From contig CM025854.1 in the NCBI GenBank assembly GCA_003952965.2, positions 5,129,931-5,193,930 of the forward strand: a DNA stretch of 64,000 nucleotides, written 5' to 3'. Made by a program: the position numbers and the translations under genes. A model generated the notes under the pieces. That model made no database searches. It saw only the letters and a program-made list of their open reading frames with translations, and had not been told where the DNA came from. The DNA comes from Morella rubra. Its lineage: Eukaryota; Streptophyta; Magnoliopsida; Fagales; Myricaceae. Of the stretch, positions 36,590 to 49,762 are shown one piece after another. Position 1 is the stretch's first letter. The number at the start of each line of letters is the position of its first letter.

Positions 36590-36594
36590 CTATG
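36590..36594. repeat. Copia target-site duplication, right copy (CTATG)
   Basis: Identical to 24744-24748. Confidence 0.85.
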
Positions 36595-36734
36595 CTCTTG
36601 GAATCATCTTGGAAATTGTGCAAGGATCAAACTTATGACTTGCATGTAAGGGAGGGGTTGTGGCCTCTCCTCTTGCCGGTAGATTAACACGCATGGGTAG
36701 GTTCAATATGGTCGTCTTAGGTAGGTATTTCATA

Positions 36735-37216
36735 ATAAAGTAACCATATCATCCTTAGGCTTTGACTCTTTTTAACAAACCGTCCTTCGATTTTCAAATT
36801 GATCATAAAGATCCCTAAGTTTATAGTTTTTGTCAAACAAGTCTTTTAAATTTTTATTCTCAAAGTTAATAATACACATGTTAGTTCCAATCATAAATTG
36901 ATACGTGTCACCCAAAATTAAAATTATGTGACCTTTAATTTTTTTAAGTTTTTTTTTTCTTGACTTTTATACTATTTTGTGTTTTTAAAAATAATTTAGT
37001 TTGTTTTATTTTTGTTCGGCTGATATGGTATATATTGTTATGTGACTTTTTAATTGAGCTAGTAGACATGTCAACTTATGATTGAAACTGACGTGTTTTT
37101 AACAAAAGGATTGTTTGATAAAAGTTGCATAGGACCTCTATGATCAATTTGAAAACCGAATGACTATTTATTAAAATAAGTCAAAATTCAAGGACTAAAT
37201 AGATATTTAACCTTAA
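36735..37216. repeat. Fold-back element of about 0.5 kb
   Basis: The left end 'ccttaggctttgactct' with 'cgattttcaaattgatc' is matched in reverse complement at about 37140-37210 ('gatcaatttgaaaaccg', 'caaaattcaaggactaa'). Its interior includes 'tatattgttatgtgact', also found near 7935. It is flanked by copies of 'cttaggtaggttcttcat' (about 36716, 37262 and 37353), which belong to a local direct repeat of about 80 bases. Confidence 0.7.
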
Positions 37217-37416
37217 AAAAATGACAAATCAATTTTAACTCTCAATGTCAAGTAAACCTGTCTTAGGTAGGTTCTTCATCATTAAAAAAAGAGAAATGAC
37301 AAATCAATTTTAAACTCTTAGAGTTGAGTGAAAGGTTTCAATATGACCCTACCTTAGGTAGGTTCTTCATTATCAAAATAATAATAATAATAATTGAAAA
37401 ATCAGTCACCTACTGT

Positions 37417-38330
37417 CTGTGGCGGAACCAGGATTTTCCTACTTTGGGGGCCAAACTAATTAAATAATATTATTAAAAAGGAAATGCAAATATTATAGGA
37501 TATAAAAAATTTGCAACAATATTTTGTCATAAGTTAACCTTGATTTAGAACTAAAAACAGGTACACAAAAATTTATCTTATCTACTTGATTGTAGATATA
37601 CTCAAAAAAAGTATAGAAAAGCATACTGATTTCCTATTACAATCCACAAAAATATATCTTATCTACATATACTAAAAGAAAAAGTACACAAAGCATACTA
37701 ATTTCCTATTACAAAGCAACTTGACGACTCTTTAAAGAGTCGAAACCATCTAGTAACATTTTTGTGCTAACATTTCCAGCAATTTCTTTCTCAATATAGA
37801 TAACCAAAGAATTTGCAAGAAATTCATCTTTCATCTTGTTGCGAAGTCTTATTTTCATGGCTGAAAAAACTCGCTTTGTAGTAGCTGTTGAAATTGAAAG
37901 AGTTAACATAAGACGAATTAATCTATCAATCAAATGGAAAAATTTTGACCTTCTTGTTTCCATCAATTTTCGGCGTGACTCAGAAATTGTAGACAAACTT
38001 TTGAAATCGGGATGGTGAGACACATCACACTTAAAGTTTTGCAATTGATATCTCAATTGAATCTTTTTTTGCTCTGTAAAATCTTCATGGTAAAATTTGT
38101 CAACAAGTCTACAAATATCATCAATATTGAAGAAGTTAGATGCATTATTAGGATCTAAGGTTAGATCTATTGTAAATGTGTTGGACTTTAATTTGGGAAA
38201 CCAAATAAAAATATCAAAATTTTAGAAGGGCCAATTGTAAATTTTTTCAGTCAAGCCTCTAAATATATATACTAAAAAAAATTTCACAAAATTTTTGTAA
38301 GGGCCACGGCCCCCCTTCGCTCCGTCTCTA
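37417..38330 (-). mobile_element. hAT DNA transposon deletion derivative with 8-base target duplication
   Basis: CCTACTGT occurs at 37409-37416 and 38331-38338. Inside it the left end CTGTGGCGGAACCAGG and the right end (reverse complement TAGAGACGGAGCGAAG) form imperfect terminal repeats of the known plant 'GTGGCGGAGCC' type. A transposase C-terminal fragment survives inside. At 914 bases it is far shorter than an autonomous element. Confidence 0.85.
37709..38056 (-). pseudogene. hAT transposase C-terminal fragment
   Basis: The 115-codon frame contains LIRLMLTLSISTATTKRVFSA and KIRLRNKMKDEFLANSLVIY, which match the hAT C-terminal dimerisation region of TTF-type zinc-finger transposase-like proteins ('LPVSTATTERAFSAMK...RLRNKM'). 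The N-terminal zinc finger and catalytic core are missing, so the fragment is inactive. Confidence 0.85.
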
Positions 38331-38338
38331 CCTACTGT

Positions 38339-39211
38339 GAAAGGTTATCTATCTTCCATGAACGAATAAATAGAAAGCACAGATGCTTAGAAAAAATAAA
38401 TAAATAGAAAGCACAGAAGCTAGAATTATGTTTTTTTTTTTTCCAGAAAAGAAAGTCTTTTATTAGAGTAATGGAAGCAAGTCTTTTTTTAACCAAGAAT
38501 ATTAATAACTCTTTCTCTTTCCTACGAAAAACAAAAAATACCAAATCAATATAGAAAAAATGACAGGAAGAAAAACTACTTTGAAATTCCACGTCTCAGT
38601 ATATAAAATAGATGGAAGGGGAAACAAAATTAGATTTAAATAGCTGCCAAAAACTCTTGCAATACTGATATACAGGATCAGAAACAGTGGAACATGTTTA
38701 GATTTTTCCTTTTTTCTTCATCACACTTCGTGGAAAGTTCCAGTACTCGATTGCCACCGATCCATTATCCTGAGAGTAGGGAAACTCCTTGCGTATTACC
38801 ATTTTATCCCTCGTTTCATGTCAAGCTATGCTCTCACTTTGGCATCCTTTTGTTTTCTTAATTTGGTAATCTACTAGCAGTTTCGAAGAGCCAGTACCCA
38901 AAAGATGCAATTGGAAGAGGAAAGAATTAAATCATGACAGTAATTTGAATCGATTCAAAATCATTGAGAATTGAGGGTGCTCCATATATAGCACGGTTTC
39001 AGCTTCAGTAATTTCTTCGCGTTTCAAATTCTGTGAATGAATCCATTAAAAACTATGCAAAAGAAAATAGTGAAAAACTATGCAAAAGAAAATAGTGAAT
39101 TTTTCATAACTCCACGCGTGAAATACAGTAACGTTGGTACGCAATTTGTTTTCCTGAGAAACTAAAATGGTACTTCAAACGTCCATGCATGATCGAAAAG
39201 ATTGCAGATAA
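38339..39211. other. Intergenic stretch downstream of the OXS3-like gene
   Basis: Probably includes the 3' untranslated region of the minus-strand OXS3-like gene. A short direct duplication 'aaaactatgcaaaagaaaat' occurs at about 39050 and 39070. No other gene is seen. Confidence 0.4.
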
Positions 39212-39913
39212 TCAGAAGATTCTTTGTACAGCGAATGAAGGCCTAGAACCCCCCACAAAACTACTTCTCTTACTCAGTGAAGACAGAAAAGATCCTCTTG
39301 AAGCCTTCTTTGATATAACCGCTTTAGGAGGAGTGCCTGATCTATGGCCATCTAAACCCCCTCCATAGCTCTTGCATGATTTCATTTTCCTTCTCTGCGG
39401 TGTCTTCTTTGCAAGATCTTCTAAGCTTTTCACACATGCTAGAGATGTGAAAGACTGAGACTCCCCGTGATAGTACTTAGAAAGCCCTCTCCTGCACCCA
39501 AAATAACACTATTGATCAACTACTTAAAAACTTTGGAATAGATCTAATCAAAGCAAGGGGAAAAAATGTGAATACGGTTCATCTGTAAATTATAAGTGTA
39601 TGGATTTGCTTGCTTACTTCATGGGAAGATGGACCAGGAGCTCAGATAATTCATACAAAGGGCCATTCTGAAGTGATGCCGATGATGACGAGGTTGATGT
39701 ATATGATGTGGAGGAGGCATCCTCTAACAAGTCTGACGAACACGATGATTCTACAGTGTTTTCCGAATCTCTCGAGGATCCGAGGGATGTTGTGTCGACG
39801 TCGCCAATATCATCACCACCTTCCATGCCTACCCAATTTTCGTGCCAAGCTCTATTAGCACCAATTTCCTTCAAACTTGGATAGCCAAATGTCGAATTTG
39901 CATGCTCACCCAT
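39212..39913 (-). CDS. OXS3-like (OXIDATIVE STRESS 3 family) protein
   Basis: There are two exons, 39913-39618 and 39491-39212, with a 126-base GT-AG intron that keeps frame; the product has 191 residues. The start MGEHANSTFG is the first ATG of the frame; further upstream the frame stays open without ATG. The first exon is rich in Ser, Thr and acidic residues (DTTSLGSSRDSENTVESS). The exon junction opens the family hallmark KRGLSKYYHGESQSFTSL (residues 99-116), then SLEDLAKK and a basic Ser-rich tail. OXS3 relatives are nuclear proteins linked to tolerance of heavy metals and oxidative stress and to chromatin. The molecular function is poorly known. The identification rests on the conserved motif. 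Confidence 0.85.
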
Positions 39914-40380
39914 TTTGATATTCTCTGTGCAGAAGAAGAGAAAGGAGCAGCGGCAGCAAAAGAAGAAGGAGGAGGAAAAGGAGGAGGAGAAGATCTTAGT
40001 TGTGGAAACTTGCAAAGCAATATGGGATCACAGGTTTTCAGCAAGCAGGCGTATATAAGTATACTATATATATATATATATTACACGCCACCAACAACCA
40101 AATAATATATATAGGATATCCAGTAGTATACTGAGACAGCCAGGGGTGGTACGTTAGTTTTTTAATGAAGAAACGGATAACAATGAGTAGCTTATTGCTT
40201 GGAAATTGTTTCTTTTTCCTATAACGCTTTATCCTAAAATTTGTCATTATCGCCACCATATGGTCTAAATTTCTCGGCTTTCCCACACTACTAGGAAAGA
40301 GGATAAGGTCTACTGAAGACATCCATATCTGACTCACCCTCTCTCTTTTTGCGTTGGGGTTATGACTCGGGGTCAACATC
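39914..40380 (-). promoter_or_regulatory. OXS3-like gene upstream region
   Basis: A purine/pyrimidine-biased leader (39930-40000) precedes the ATG on the minus strand. TATA-like sequence within a (TA)n run lies at about 40050-40082, 130-170 bases upstream of the start codon. Confidence 0.45.
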
Positions 40381-42396
40381 TGGGTTAGTTTGCCTCATAA
40401 AGCCTCGACATATTTGTATATTTCAATGCTCAAGGCATCATTTATTTCAAAAAAGGAAAAAGAAAATAAAAGCACAAACACAAACAAAAAGGCAGAAACA
40501 TAGCACAAATGTTTCTTTTTTTTTTTTTCTTTCCGTTGGTGGGAATCTCTCTAGATCTAAAATAAACCTTTGGATGAGTTTAGAGAACTAAAGTTTTGGT
40601 GGATATGGGTATATTTTTCCCCAAACCTTGTTTGAACTTTAGCCTTAGCACTGTCTCCGTTCTCACTAGTTTTGAAATGGGTACAAATCCTTAGCTGTCT
40701 TTCACACGACTTTAATGACAAAATGTCATTATATTTGGGACACTGCTTTGCCTTTTCCTGGCTATATTCCTTGCTTCTTTGACCTACGAAGCTGCCTCAA
40801 AAGAAATTTACACCACCCAAAAATTCAATCTGGTACCCTTCTAGATCCAGCGGTTGTGATGAATCAATCGGGTCATAGTTTCAAATGGGTCCAAATATTT
40901 GTACTCGTCATTGGTGTGGTAATCAAAATGATGTTCTCCGTGTTGATTTGCCCTGACCTATCTTCATACTCTTCCATTCTTCCTTGTTAAGATTGCCATG
41001 ATCTTATAAAATATATAAATCTTACCAATATAAAGAGGTATCATTTTCAAGTTGAAAAATAAAGACCCATATATTTTAAATAATTAATTTTTCCAAGGGA
41101 AAAGAAGATAAGGAGGTTGACTGATGTCTAGGGTACATATCATGAATAACCATAATAGGGGTGGCAAAATTTTGATGTAGCGTGGATGTTTTAATTGGAC
41201 AGATGACGCTTTCTAATTTATTATGACGTAAATTTTAAAACTCTATCAGTAATTGTCATTAATAAGACTGACGAAAAATTGATAAAGGGATCTCAATTTA
41301 ACTTAAACTCTATCTTAATATTCTATTTGTTGTAAGTATTATCTTAAAGGTTCATTTGTAATTTTTTAATTAAATTTTTTTTAAAGCAATGTTAATTTCT
41401 CCAATAAAGATTGTAATAGAGTTGAGTTCGCAAGGAGGGGCAAGAGGATAAGAAGGGAGGTTGACTGATGACTAGAGTACATACCATGCATAACGACAGC
41501 AGGGGTGGCAAAATTTTGATGGGCACTCAAACTGCCACCACATGCTTACACGAGTAGTGTTTTTCCTTATCCATCCATGCCCATTGCCCACCGTTTTTCT
41601 TTGACACTTTCTATCAGCAAACGACTCGGACACCCACGGTTTGGGCTTTGACGGCTTGAAGCATTCAAATCCCAAGTCGCAGCAGCTTGTTTTTCTGTGA
41701 GCAGATATGTCTCGCAATTGGTGACGCTCCTAAGATGAGATAAATGAATAAAATAAAACGGTGTCATCTTCACGATTTGGACAAGTCTTACAGCTTTTTG
41801 GAACTCTTTTTGTCCATCACGCTCCAAACATGTTCTGGCACCTTCACCAAATCATGGAACAGGGAATATTTGAGGGAAATTGGATTTCGTGTATAATTTG
41901 GATTTTATATCATTATGAGAGGGAGAAAGAGAACGGGGGGGAAACAATAAGAAACCAGAGAAGGCGGCGGCATACTCTGTCGCCACAATCTCCACCCACC
42001 AACGCTTGAGGATGTTAATTGGGCTGAAAAAGTAAGTTGTCCAGTTTTTTACTCTTAACATTTCTAACCAAAGCCTCTGTTTTAGATACAACAAAAATTT
42101 GTATTTCAAATTAAGAAAACATAAGCTGATAACAACTATTAAATATGTTAATTTAGTAGTGCGTGAATTGTGCTTAGAACTTAAGATTTGCTCTCAACGA
42201 TAATTCGATTATAATAGTCTCATTAAATTTTGGTGGTCACCGCTTCATGTACATTTTTTAAATTTAAGTAGTGGTAAACTTCAATCTCACGAAATGGTCC
42301 ATATCTTGAGAGTCTTTTCGTTTAAGAAAAGAAGAAGAAAAAACAGTAACATGACAACTAAAGGGATTGTAATAGATAGGCTTCGAGTCTGCTTCC
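40381..42396. other. Intergenic region with a direct repeat
   Basis: No gene is supported. A segment of about 65 bases ending 'ggggtggcaaaattttgatg' occurs at about 41113-41178 and again at 41456-41521, a direct duplication 343 bases apart. Confidence 0.45.
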
Positions 42397-42536
42397 CCAC
42401 ATAGAGCAATCCTAGCAGTTTATTCAAATTTGACTCTCTACTTTAACTAAAAAACACACTTTTTTTCCACATAGAGCAATCCTAGCAGTTTATTCAAATT
42501 TGACTCTCTACTTTAACTAAAAAACACACTTTTTTT
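42397..42536. repeat. Perfect 70-base tandem duplication in a MITE end
   Basis: Two identical 70-base units, 42397-42466 and 42467-42536, start 'ccacatagagcaatcctagc'. Identity over the full unit indicates a very recent event, or an assembly error. Confidence 0.9.
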
Positions 42537-42990
42537 ATTTTAACTATCAATTTTTTAAAAACACTTCTACTAACTTCTCTATTTTAACTATCTATTTTTA
42601 TTATTTTATTTAAATATTACTTTTCAAAGATTTCTTTATTCTTTCTCTAATATTTATATTTTGTGAATATTTTTTTTAAAGAGTCTGGGAGGAAAAAAAA
42701 AGAAAAAGAAAAAAAAGAAAATAAAAGAGAGGGTGACCGTAAGAGCTGAGAGGAAGAACAAAAAATGAGAGCGTGAGAGTTGGGAGGAAGAAAAAAAAAA
42801 ATTAATATTTTAAGATGGTGAAGTAAATAATAGTTCTCTAAAAATAAAGAACTACTATTTATATGTTAAATTTTTTTATTAAAAATTGTTAGAATAGATA
42901 AGCGTTAAAAGATATTTTTTTATTTTTTTATTAAATTGATTATCTATTCTAACTAAAATGTTAAAATAAAGAAACTGATGTGAATGCTCT
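42403..42990. repeat. MITE with AGAGCATTCACATCAGTTT-type ends
   Basis: The left end AGAGCAATCCTAGCAGTTT and the right end (reverse complement) AGAGCATTCACATCAGTTT form terminal repeats that continue into AT-rich 'ctatttta' sequence. The interior is AT-rich with an A/G block and has no open frame. Confidence 0.75.
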
Positions 42991-43572
42991 GAGGAGTCAT
43001 GTCCTCACTAAACACAAGTACCTTTGGCACCCCTACAGTGGGTGAGGGTGCTCTGACGTGTCCTCCATTTATTTGTTCTCTTTGAACAAAAAAGAGAAGG
43101 AAGAGGGCGACAAGAAGTTGGATTTTTCTATACAGACATTACTTGTTTAGCAACATGGAAAATCCAACTGTTAGGGCACGGGTCAGGGATCCGATGAATA
43201 AATAAGACATCCAATGAATTGACTCCACCAACAACTTCAACTTCTTACTACTCTAGTCTAACAATGGCATGTTTGGGAAGTCAAATTTTGTAACAACTTT
43301 TAAACTTTTAAGAATTTTTCTCTGGTGCATGGTCCTCAAAGGTCATTGGTAGAGAATTGAGATTGCAGGTTTTCTGTTGTCTGTTGCTGGTTTCATTGCT
43401 TACCCCGTTATAAATTATATATAACTAGACACCGAAAGCAGCATTAATCCCTTATATGAAAAGCTAGATGGTATAGATGATATGCTTAAACCGCTACATG
43501 AAAATCAACAAAATGTTTGACAAATACTGATTGCAAATACATTTTACACTCAAAAGGTTATTATAGGGCAAA

Positions 43573-46500
43573 TTATCGAGGGAAATTTACAGGAGGTTCC
43601 AAGCTGCATACGAGAATCCCGAGATCAATGTCTTTGTCTTCGAACTTTTTGATAAAAGGGTGACTCTGAAAGAAAAAAGAAGGGAGTAAGCAATCAAGAT
43701 TCCGACCCACACAAACATGAATTTAGGAAATCCCCAGAGCCATATGTCGAGTTGCTCACCAAAAGGTCCAAAGATGATGATCTGTCTTGGGGATTCTTTT
43801 GTATGCTGAAAAGGCAAGGCAATCAGAAATAAAATCAATACACGGAATTTGTGAACTAAGTTCATTACATGGAAGAGAACATCTTGAAATGTGCCAATGC
43901 AGTTGAGAATGTTGTATTAAATGCATTGGCGACAATATTAACAACAATTCAACACTAGATTCCTCAGTGTCGGGGCATAGATTTAGACAGTAGACATACA
44001 GGAAATAAATATCATTAGATAAGGAACTGATTTTCCAAGTATGTAGGAACATTTCTCTCAATCCAAGAAGAGGGCATATGAAAAAAATACGAGGATAGGC
44101 TGATAGCTAATTGATATTGTCCATTTAGTTGTAACCTGCGAGACAATTGTTTAGTTATGACTTCAAGCTGATCTCGTGAAATGATAGCCTATGGAAGCAG
44201 GAATTAATTATTTTCTTGTAATAGTGAGAAATGTCAAATAAACTAATGAAATACAAATTGGCTCAACACAGAGGGTCAGTCACTATATATACCAGTTTAG
44301 GACACGTGAAGGCCTTTAACAGGTGGCATTGAAATCATCAAATGCCTTCGTTCACGTTCCTCATAAAGTTTTAACTCCCACAATAACGACATAGCAACAA
44401 TGATGACACTGTTTCTACTACTTCTCCAGCAAATCAAATCATTTACTTCAGACAACCCACTCCCTATAAAAGAGGAAGCTGAAGGCAGATATTATGTGGC
44501 TGCAACAGAGCTGCTAAACATTTACGTCATTGGCAGAACAAAGTGGTTGAATTAGACTACTCAAAAACTAACTAAACTTGGACTCAAGAGTGAAACAAGT
44601 CTATCTTAAAGAAATATAATTATGATTGGGAAAGTTTCAGCCATGATATTATCTTCTAAGTTTTGGATTGTGTAGGCCCCAAAACAATGATAAAATTGAA
44701 GTGACTGACAATACAAAATTCAAACATTTAGATCATGGAGGAAGCCAGAAAAAAAAATCTGGACTTCGAGGCAAAAACAAATTCAAAAACTGCAATACAC
44801 TCAACGACAGCATAGAATGCGATATGAACATGTATTATTACCATGATGACACAAATGAACAAAATTCTGGGGAGAACTGATCTGCTGGAGCAGAAGGTGG
44901 TGGACTTTCTACAATTGCTGCCAAAAGCTCATAAAAGCTTGGCCAGTTCTGCTGATCTTCAGATTTCATGTAAGGAAACCGTCCTATTGCACACTCGAGC
45001 ACTACCATGCCCAAACTCCAAATATCGCTGCTATAATCATAAGTACTTCCACTGATTCTCTCCGGCTAAAAGACAAATTACAACATTTAGAATGTGCTTA
45101 ATTTTTTCCTTCGATAAATCAGCATCAGAATAAACTTCATGAGGGCTTGAAAGAACCAAACAATAAGTTAAGCACTAAAACAAGGAACTGCAACAGAAAA
45201 AAAAAAAAATGGCACCAGCCAAATCCGGTGTTTAGGGTGACATAGAAGGCAAGAAACTTCACGCACCGACATGTAGTTGTAAGTTCCCACAAAAGTATCC
45301 CTTTGACCCATAGAGCTAGCTAGCATTGCACTCACACCAAAATCAGTGATCTTCACCTCCCCTTTGTGGTTGACCAGCAAATTCGATGGTTTAATGTCCC
45401 TGTGTATTACATGTCTTTCATGGTGCAAATACACAAGACCTTGTAGAACCTGAATCATAACCATAGATCTTTAGCTGATAACAAGACTTTTTTCAAACTT
45501 TGCAGACTTATAATTGAATAGAAATTAGGTCGCACACCTGCTTACAAACAACTGCAAGATAAGGTTCCAGAATCGTTTTAACTTGTCTGATCACATCTGC
45601 CAGAGATCCACGATCCATGTACTCCAACACAAAGGATATAGCTCCATTATGATAGAAAGAATGGTAGCAAACTACAACACTTGAACATTGAGCTGCTTGG
45701 TTTATTTTCAGCTCCTGCACAATCTGCTTACGAATATTCTCTTGTATGTTCATCTGGATAACCTGTAAGAGAAAAGTGCTTCCTATTAAACCCAAGTATG
45801 ACTTGCTGTTGTCTGAATCACTTTAGATCTTTATAGTATATGTACACTAAACGCAACCTGGTAAAAGGCCCAATCATATAAACTTTGAGAGCAGATGTCA
45901 AAACCAGTAGTAGTATGAGATGTTGGAGGATAAAACCAAGAACAGAAGCCACAGTCAGTGGAGGACAACATCAATAATGGGGTACCAAGAAGTGGACAAG
46001 CCTGCATCCAAACAACTAGAAAAGCAGGCCAAGAGATTGCATCTTCTGAAATTTGAACTTTGTACATAGTGATCGTTTTTGTCCGAACCACGTCTCCACT
46101 AATTATATTTCAATTATGTCCATAAATTTTTCAGTTCACTGTCCAGATCAGTTGTGTCATTAGCAACAAGTAGAAACGAGACGGTTCATCCTCTTTTGCT
46201 CCTGCTCACCGAAGCATGGATACTGCATTTGCATCTGAAGTACTTTCCAACTTCTTGTTTGACCAAATGTTGATAAAGAGTCAGTTTTCACTTTTGTGCT
46301 TGACTTCTCCTCGAATGTAGACAGTCCTTCTCCAACTTGTGTTAAAAATCTTGGAGGATTTAATATACTTCATATATTGGATGAGGTAAGAAGTTTGGAC
46401 ATCATTTTTATTATGACATGTAACATGAAATATCAAATTCAAAAGTAAAATTAATAATTAGATTATGATAGTTGATAAGTATCATATAGACCAAAAGTTG

Positions 46501-47974
46501 ACAAGGAATTGCAAACATTGGTTTCTGTGGTAAAATGACCTTCAAGGCAAATAATTGTCCAACCCATTTGTGGCGGACAAGTTGTACTACACCACCGCTT
46601 CCCTTTCCAATGACTTTGATAGTCTCAAGATCTTCCAAGGAAAATTCGAAATCTAGCTCCTTAATGTCAGAAGGCTGTCCAAACATGACAAGTTATGAGG
46701 CTCAATACTGTATCTTAAAATAAAAAACCAAAGAATAGTGTTACAAAACATGAGCGATAAAATTAATGTACATATCAACGAATATATACAACAACATAAG
46801 CAACACACTCGCAAACAGGAATGTGAATAGCCTATGGAAGGACACAATAATAAGCCAAGTTACCGACATAAGTATCACAAGATCTACAAAGGCTTGGGAC
46901 TTGGATACATTGAACTTGTGCCTTTTGTAGTGGATGGGTTGACATACTGAAGATTCCAGGGCTTTTGAAACTAATTCTGACAAAGTTTAGCCTACTCTTC
47001 CTTAAGAATGATTAAATTACCATTTATCTCAAAAGTGCAAGTAAAATTATTGGATTAGTATTATCTTAGTTCGCAACACTATTGTATTATTCTAAGCTCA
47101 TTAAGAGACTCAATGGCATTGCAGAATTCCCCAAAATCCCATACGATTTTGATCAATAAGATTGGAAGCGACATATAAGATACACTTTAAAGTACCATAA
47201 AAAAATGAATTAGCCAACAACAGTAAAGAGCATTAGAACTCTAACACAACTGAAAACTGCAGTAATATAGCTCAAAACCATACTATCCGAATCAAGATAA
47301 TCATACACAGGACTCCTTTTCTTTGGAAATTAGCCGCAATCCTTTCTGGTTTAAGAGCAAATCTCCATCATGAAATGTGCCACTGGCAGTCCTGAAAATG
47401 CACAATACTTAAAAGCTGCTAATCAACTAAAGATTCTCAAACTTGCTTTTTCAGTTACTCATGAGGGGGGATGGGTGTGAAGAATTGGAAAAAATATTAT
47501 ATAAGCGATTAACCAAGAAGAAGAATTTAATTTTATTAGTCCTAGTCAATTGGTCAAGTGGGTGATCAGTTCCTTTGTTCCCAAACCATAAGGAGCTAAA
47601 AATTTAAATTATCTACACTTTGCCCGCAAGGTCCTCAGCTATTACCAAAATCGAGAAGAGAAAGATACAAGTTTTTAATTATTTTCTTTTTCCTATATAT
47701 CCTCCGTAACCAAATGGAGTATAAGAATAGAGGACCAAAGAAACAAAGCAAGATAAGCACAAGAATGCTAGGCAATACCAAGATCGATACTCTCGAAGTA
47801 CCTAAGGAATTCCAAGGTTACATTTTGAAAAATACAGAAAACGAAGATTGATCCAAAAGCATAAAGAAAAGGAGGAATGAAGTCGAACGGAGAAACTTAC
47901 AGGAAGGAGGAGATATTCGTTTCTTGAGCAGGGACAGAGAGCTTGAGTTGCTTCAACGGGATCTTGGTCTTCAT
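43573..47974 (-). CDS. MKK6: MAP kinase kinase, MKK6 type
   Basis: Eight exons on the minus strand: 47974-47901, 47391-47307, 46674-46540, 45762-45538, 45449-45267, 45065-44842, 43805-43760 and 43665-43573. All have GT-AG borders and join in frame to 354 residues, close to the known length. The product starts [19 protein letters not shown]. It has the ATP loop GKGSGG (76-81), catalytic Lys98 in ALK, HRD (189-191), DFG (209-211), and a plant MAPKK activation loop S-x5-T (Ser219, Thr225 in SMGQRDT). It phosphorylates MAP kinases of the MPK4 group; in Arabidopsis and tobacco MKK6/NQK1 acts in cytokinesis. The C-terminus [10 protein letters not shown] follows the family. The identification is from recalled family sequence. 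Confidence 0.93.
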
Positions 47975-49140
47975 TTTTTTGCTTCGCTTAGGGTTTTCGA
48001 TTGATTCTAGGGATTCAATGGCGAACTCAGAGAGAGAGAGAGAGAGAGAGAGAAGGAGGGGAAGGGTTTGTTACTACAGTTTTCGGAAGTGGAGGATCGA
48101 GTCGTTAAAGCAGAATAAGATTCAAAAGAAGAAGACCGCGCAAATAAAGAAAGTAGTACTAAAAATGATTAATCAAACTTTAACCCTTTGCTTTACCCTA
48201 ATTGTCAAATTGTACCCTATGACTCGCAACCGAAATATGGATTGGTCTTTTCGCCGGGAAGTAGTAACTATCCATCCCGAAAGATATGGAGCAGGCCCAA
48301 GCCCAGTCATCTGCAATAGATATATACAAATGATTTTCAACCAATAACCGAAGCGTAGCGCACCATATTCAACCCGAAAAGGGCCCAACCCTGACTTTTT
48401 TTTTCTAAGCAGGGCCCAACCCTGTCAGTGAAAATAAAAGGGCTCTTGCTGTGCCACGCGGTCGTACAGAGAAGAGAGAGAGAGAAGAAAGGCTGTCGTG
48501 TGCGATCGTGGGGAGAGGCGAGTGAGGAAAGCTTGCTAGGGGCCTGGGGCTGTGCGAATGAGGCTGGGGGAGGGGGACTAGGGCAAAATTTTGTAGAGTA
48601 AAACAAAACGATGTCATCTCACTCTCTAAAATGTTAATTTTTTTTTTTTATAAATTTACTTGATTACGTTTCGTTCGGTTCGATTCGATTTCCATGGACT
48701 ATATCCTCAAAATCGTGAAACAGAAGGTCTCAATTTTTAGAAGGTTTAGGCCAACAGTCGAATCGGGCCTTTTCAAAATTGGCCAGATCTAGTCGATTTG
48801 GGTGGGTTTTGATCAGCTTGATCGATTTTGGCCCAATGATGAACAATCCTAGAGTTAGATATTTTTGCATTTGTAACAAAAAAAAAAAAATTTGACACCC
48901 AGTAAATATTTCTCATCCGAGAATATCAAGATCAGACATAATAATAGTAAAAACAAAATTTGAAACTTGCTAAAGGACCCCCGTCATACGTTTAAATTAA
49001 GTGAGTTTTGAGACCACGACACCACTAAAAGAATCCCTAGATTTTGGAATCAAGAAAATAGAAAAAAATATACATATAATTTTTTCTGTGAATTTTATGG
49101 TGTAATTCCAAGACATACATGGATATGTATTTAATCTAAT
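47975..49140. other. Upstream region of MKK6
   Basis: The MKK6 leader holds a (GA)n tract (48029-48053), which reads (CT)n on the coding strand, a common plant leader element. Sequence at 48340-48560 is GC-richer and gives open frames with no recognisable domain. No other gene is supported. Confidence 0.4.
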
Positions 49141-49179
49141 TTTGAATATTATTAACTTTATAATTGGTGTTTAGTTTTC

Positions 49180-49367
49180 AAAATTTTGATCATCTCAAAC
49201 ATTTGATCTAATAAAATAATCTATCTTTCTATTAAATCATCTCTTTTTATCAAAATAAATATAAAAACTCCACTCAAATCATCTTTATATTTATTTTTTC
49301 ATCAATTCTCATATATCAAAATTTTTTAATTTTTAAAATTTTGGAAGTCAAACAAGGCCTATCTAAT
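49180..49367. repeat. MITE-like repeat of the AGGCTATGTTTGG family
   Basis: The right end reads TAGGCCTTGTTTGACTTCC on the minus strand. The interior has 'ttttcatcaattctcata' and 'ttaaatcatctctttt', matching the other copies. Confidence 0.55.
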
Positions 49368-49762
49368 TTTTTTATTATATATAATTATATAAAAAAGATC
49401 AGGGTCAGGTAAGTCTTTTTTTTTTTTTTTTTACCGCGGCCTTGTATGAATTACGGCGACCTCAGCTGTTAGACTAGCGCAACAGAGCTGGACCGCGAAG
49501 TTGAGAACATTGAATGTGAGCGTAACCGATACGGATATAACATAAACAGTGGGGAACAAACATGCTCATAAGTTACGGAATCGAGGCGTTGCATTAGACC
49601 AAAATTCATAAACTATTCTGAGGTCCGGTCCTAGCGCTGACACACCCCTCCCCGAGTCATGACAGGAAACACCCAACGGTTGCCGTACTAAACCAGTTTA
49701 GCCTTTTAAATGGAGCTTATGCTAATACTAACACCCGTTCTCGAGCTTCGAGGGAGTGGGCT

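Noticed and set aside
48337..48617. Two Pro/Ser-rich open frames upstream of MKK6
   Set aside because: They overlap in different frames, show no domain and are likely chance frames in GC-richer promoter sequence.
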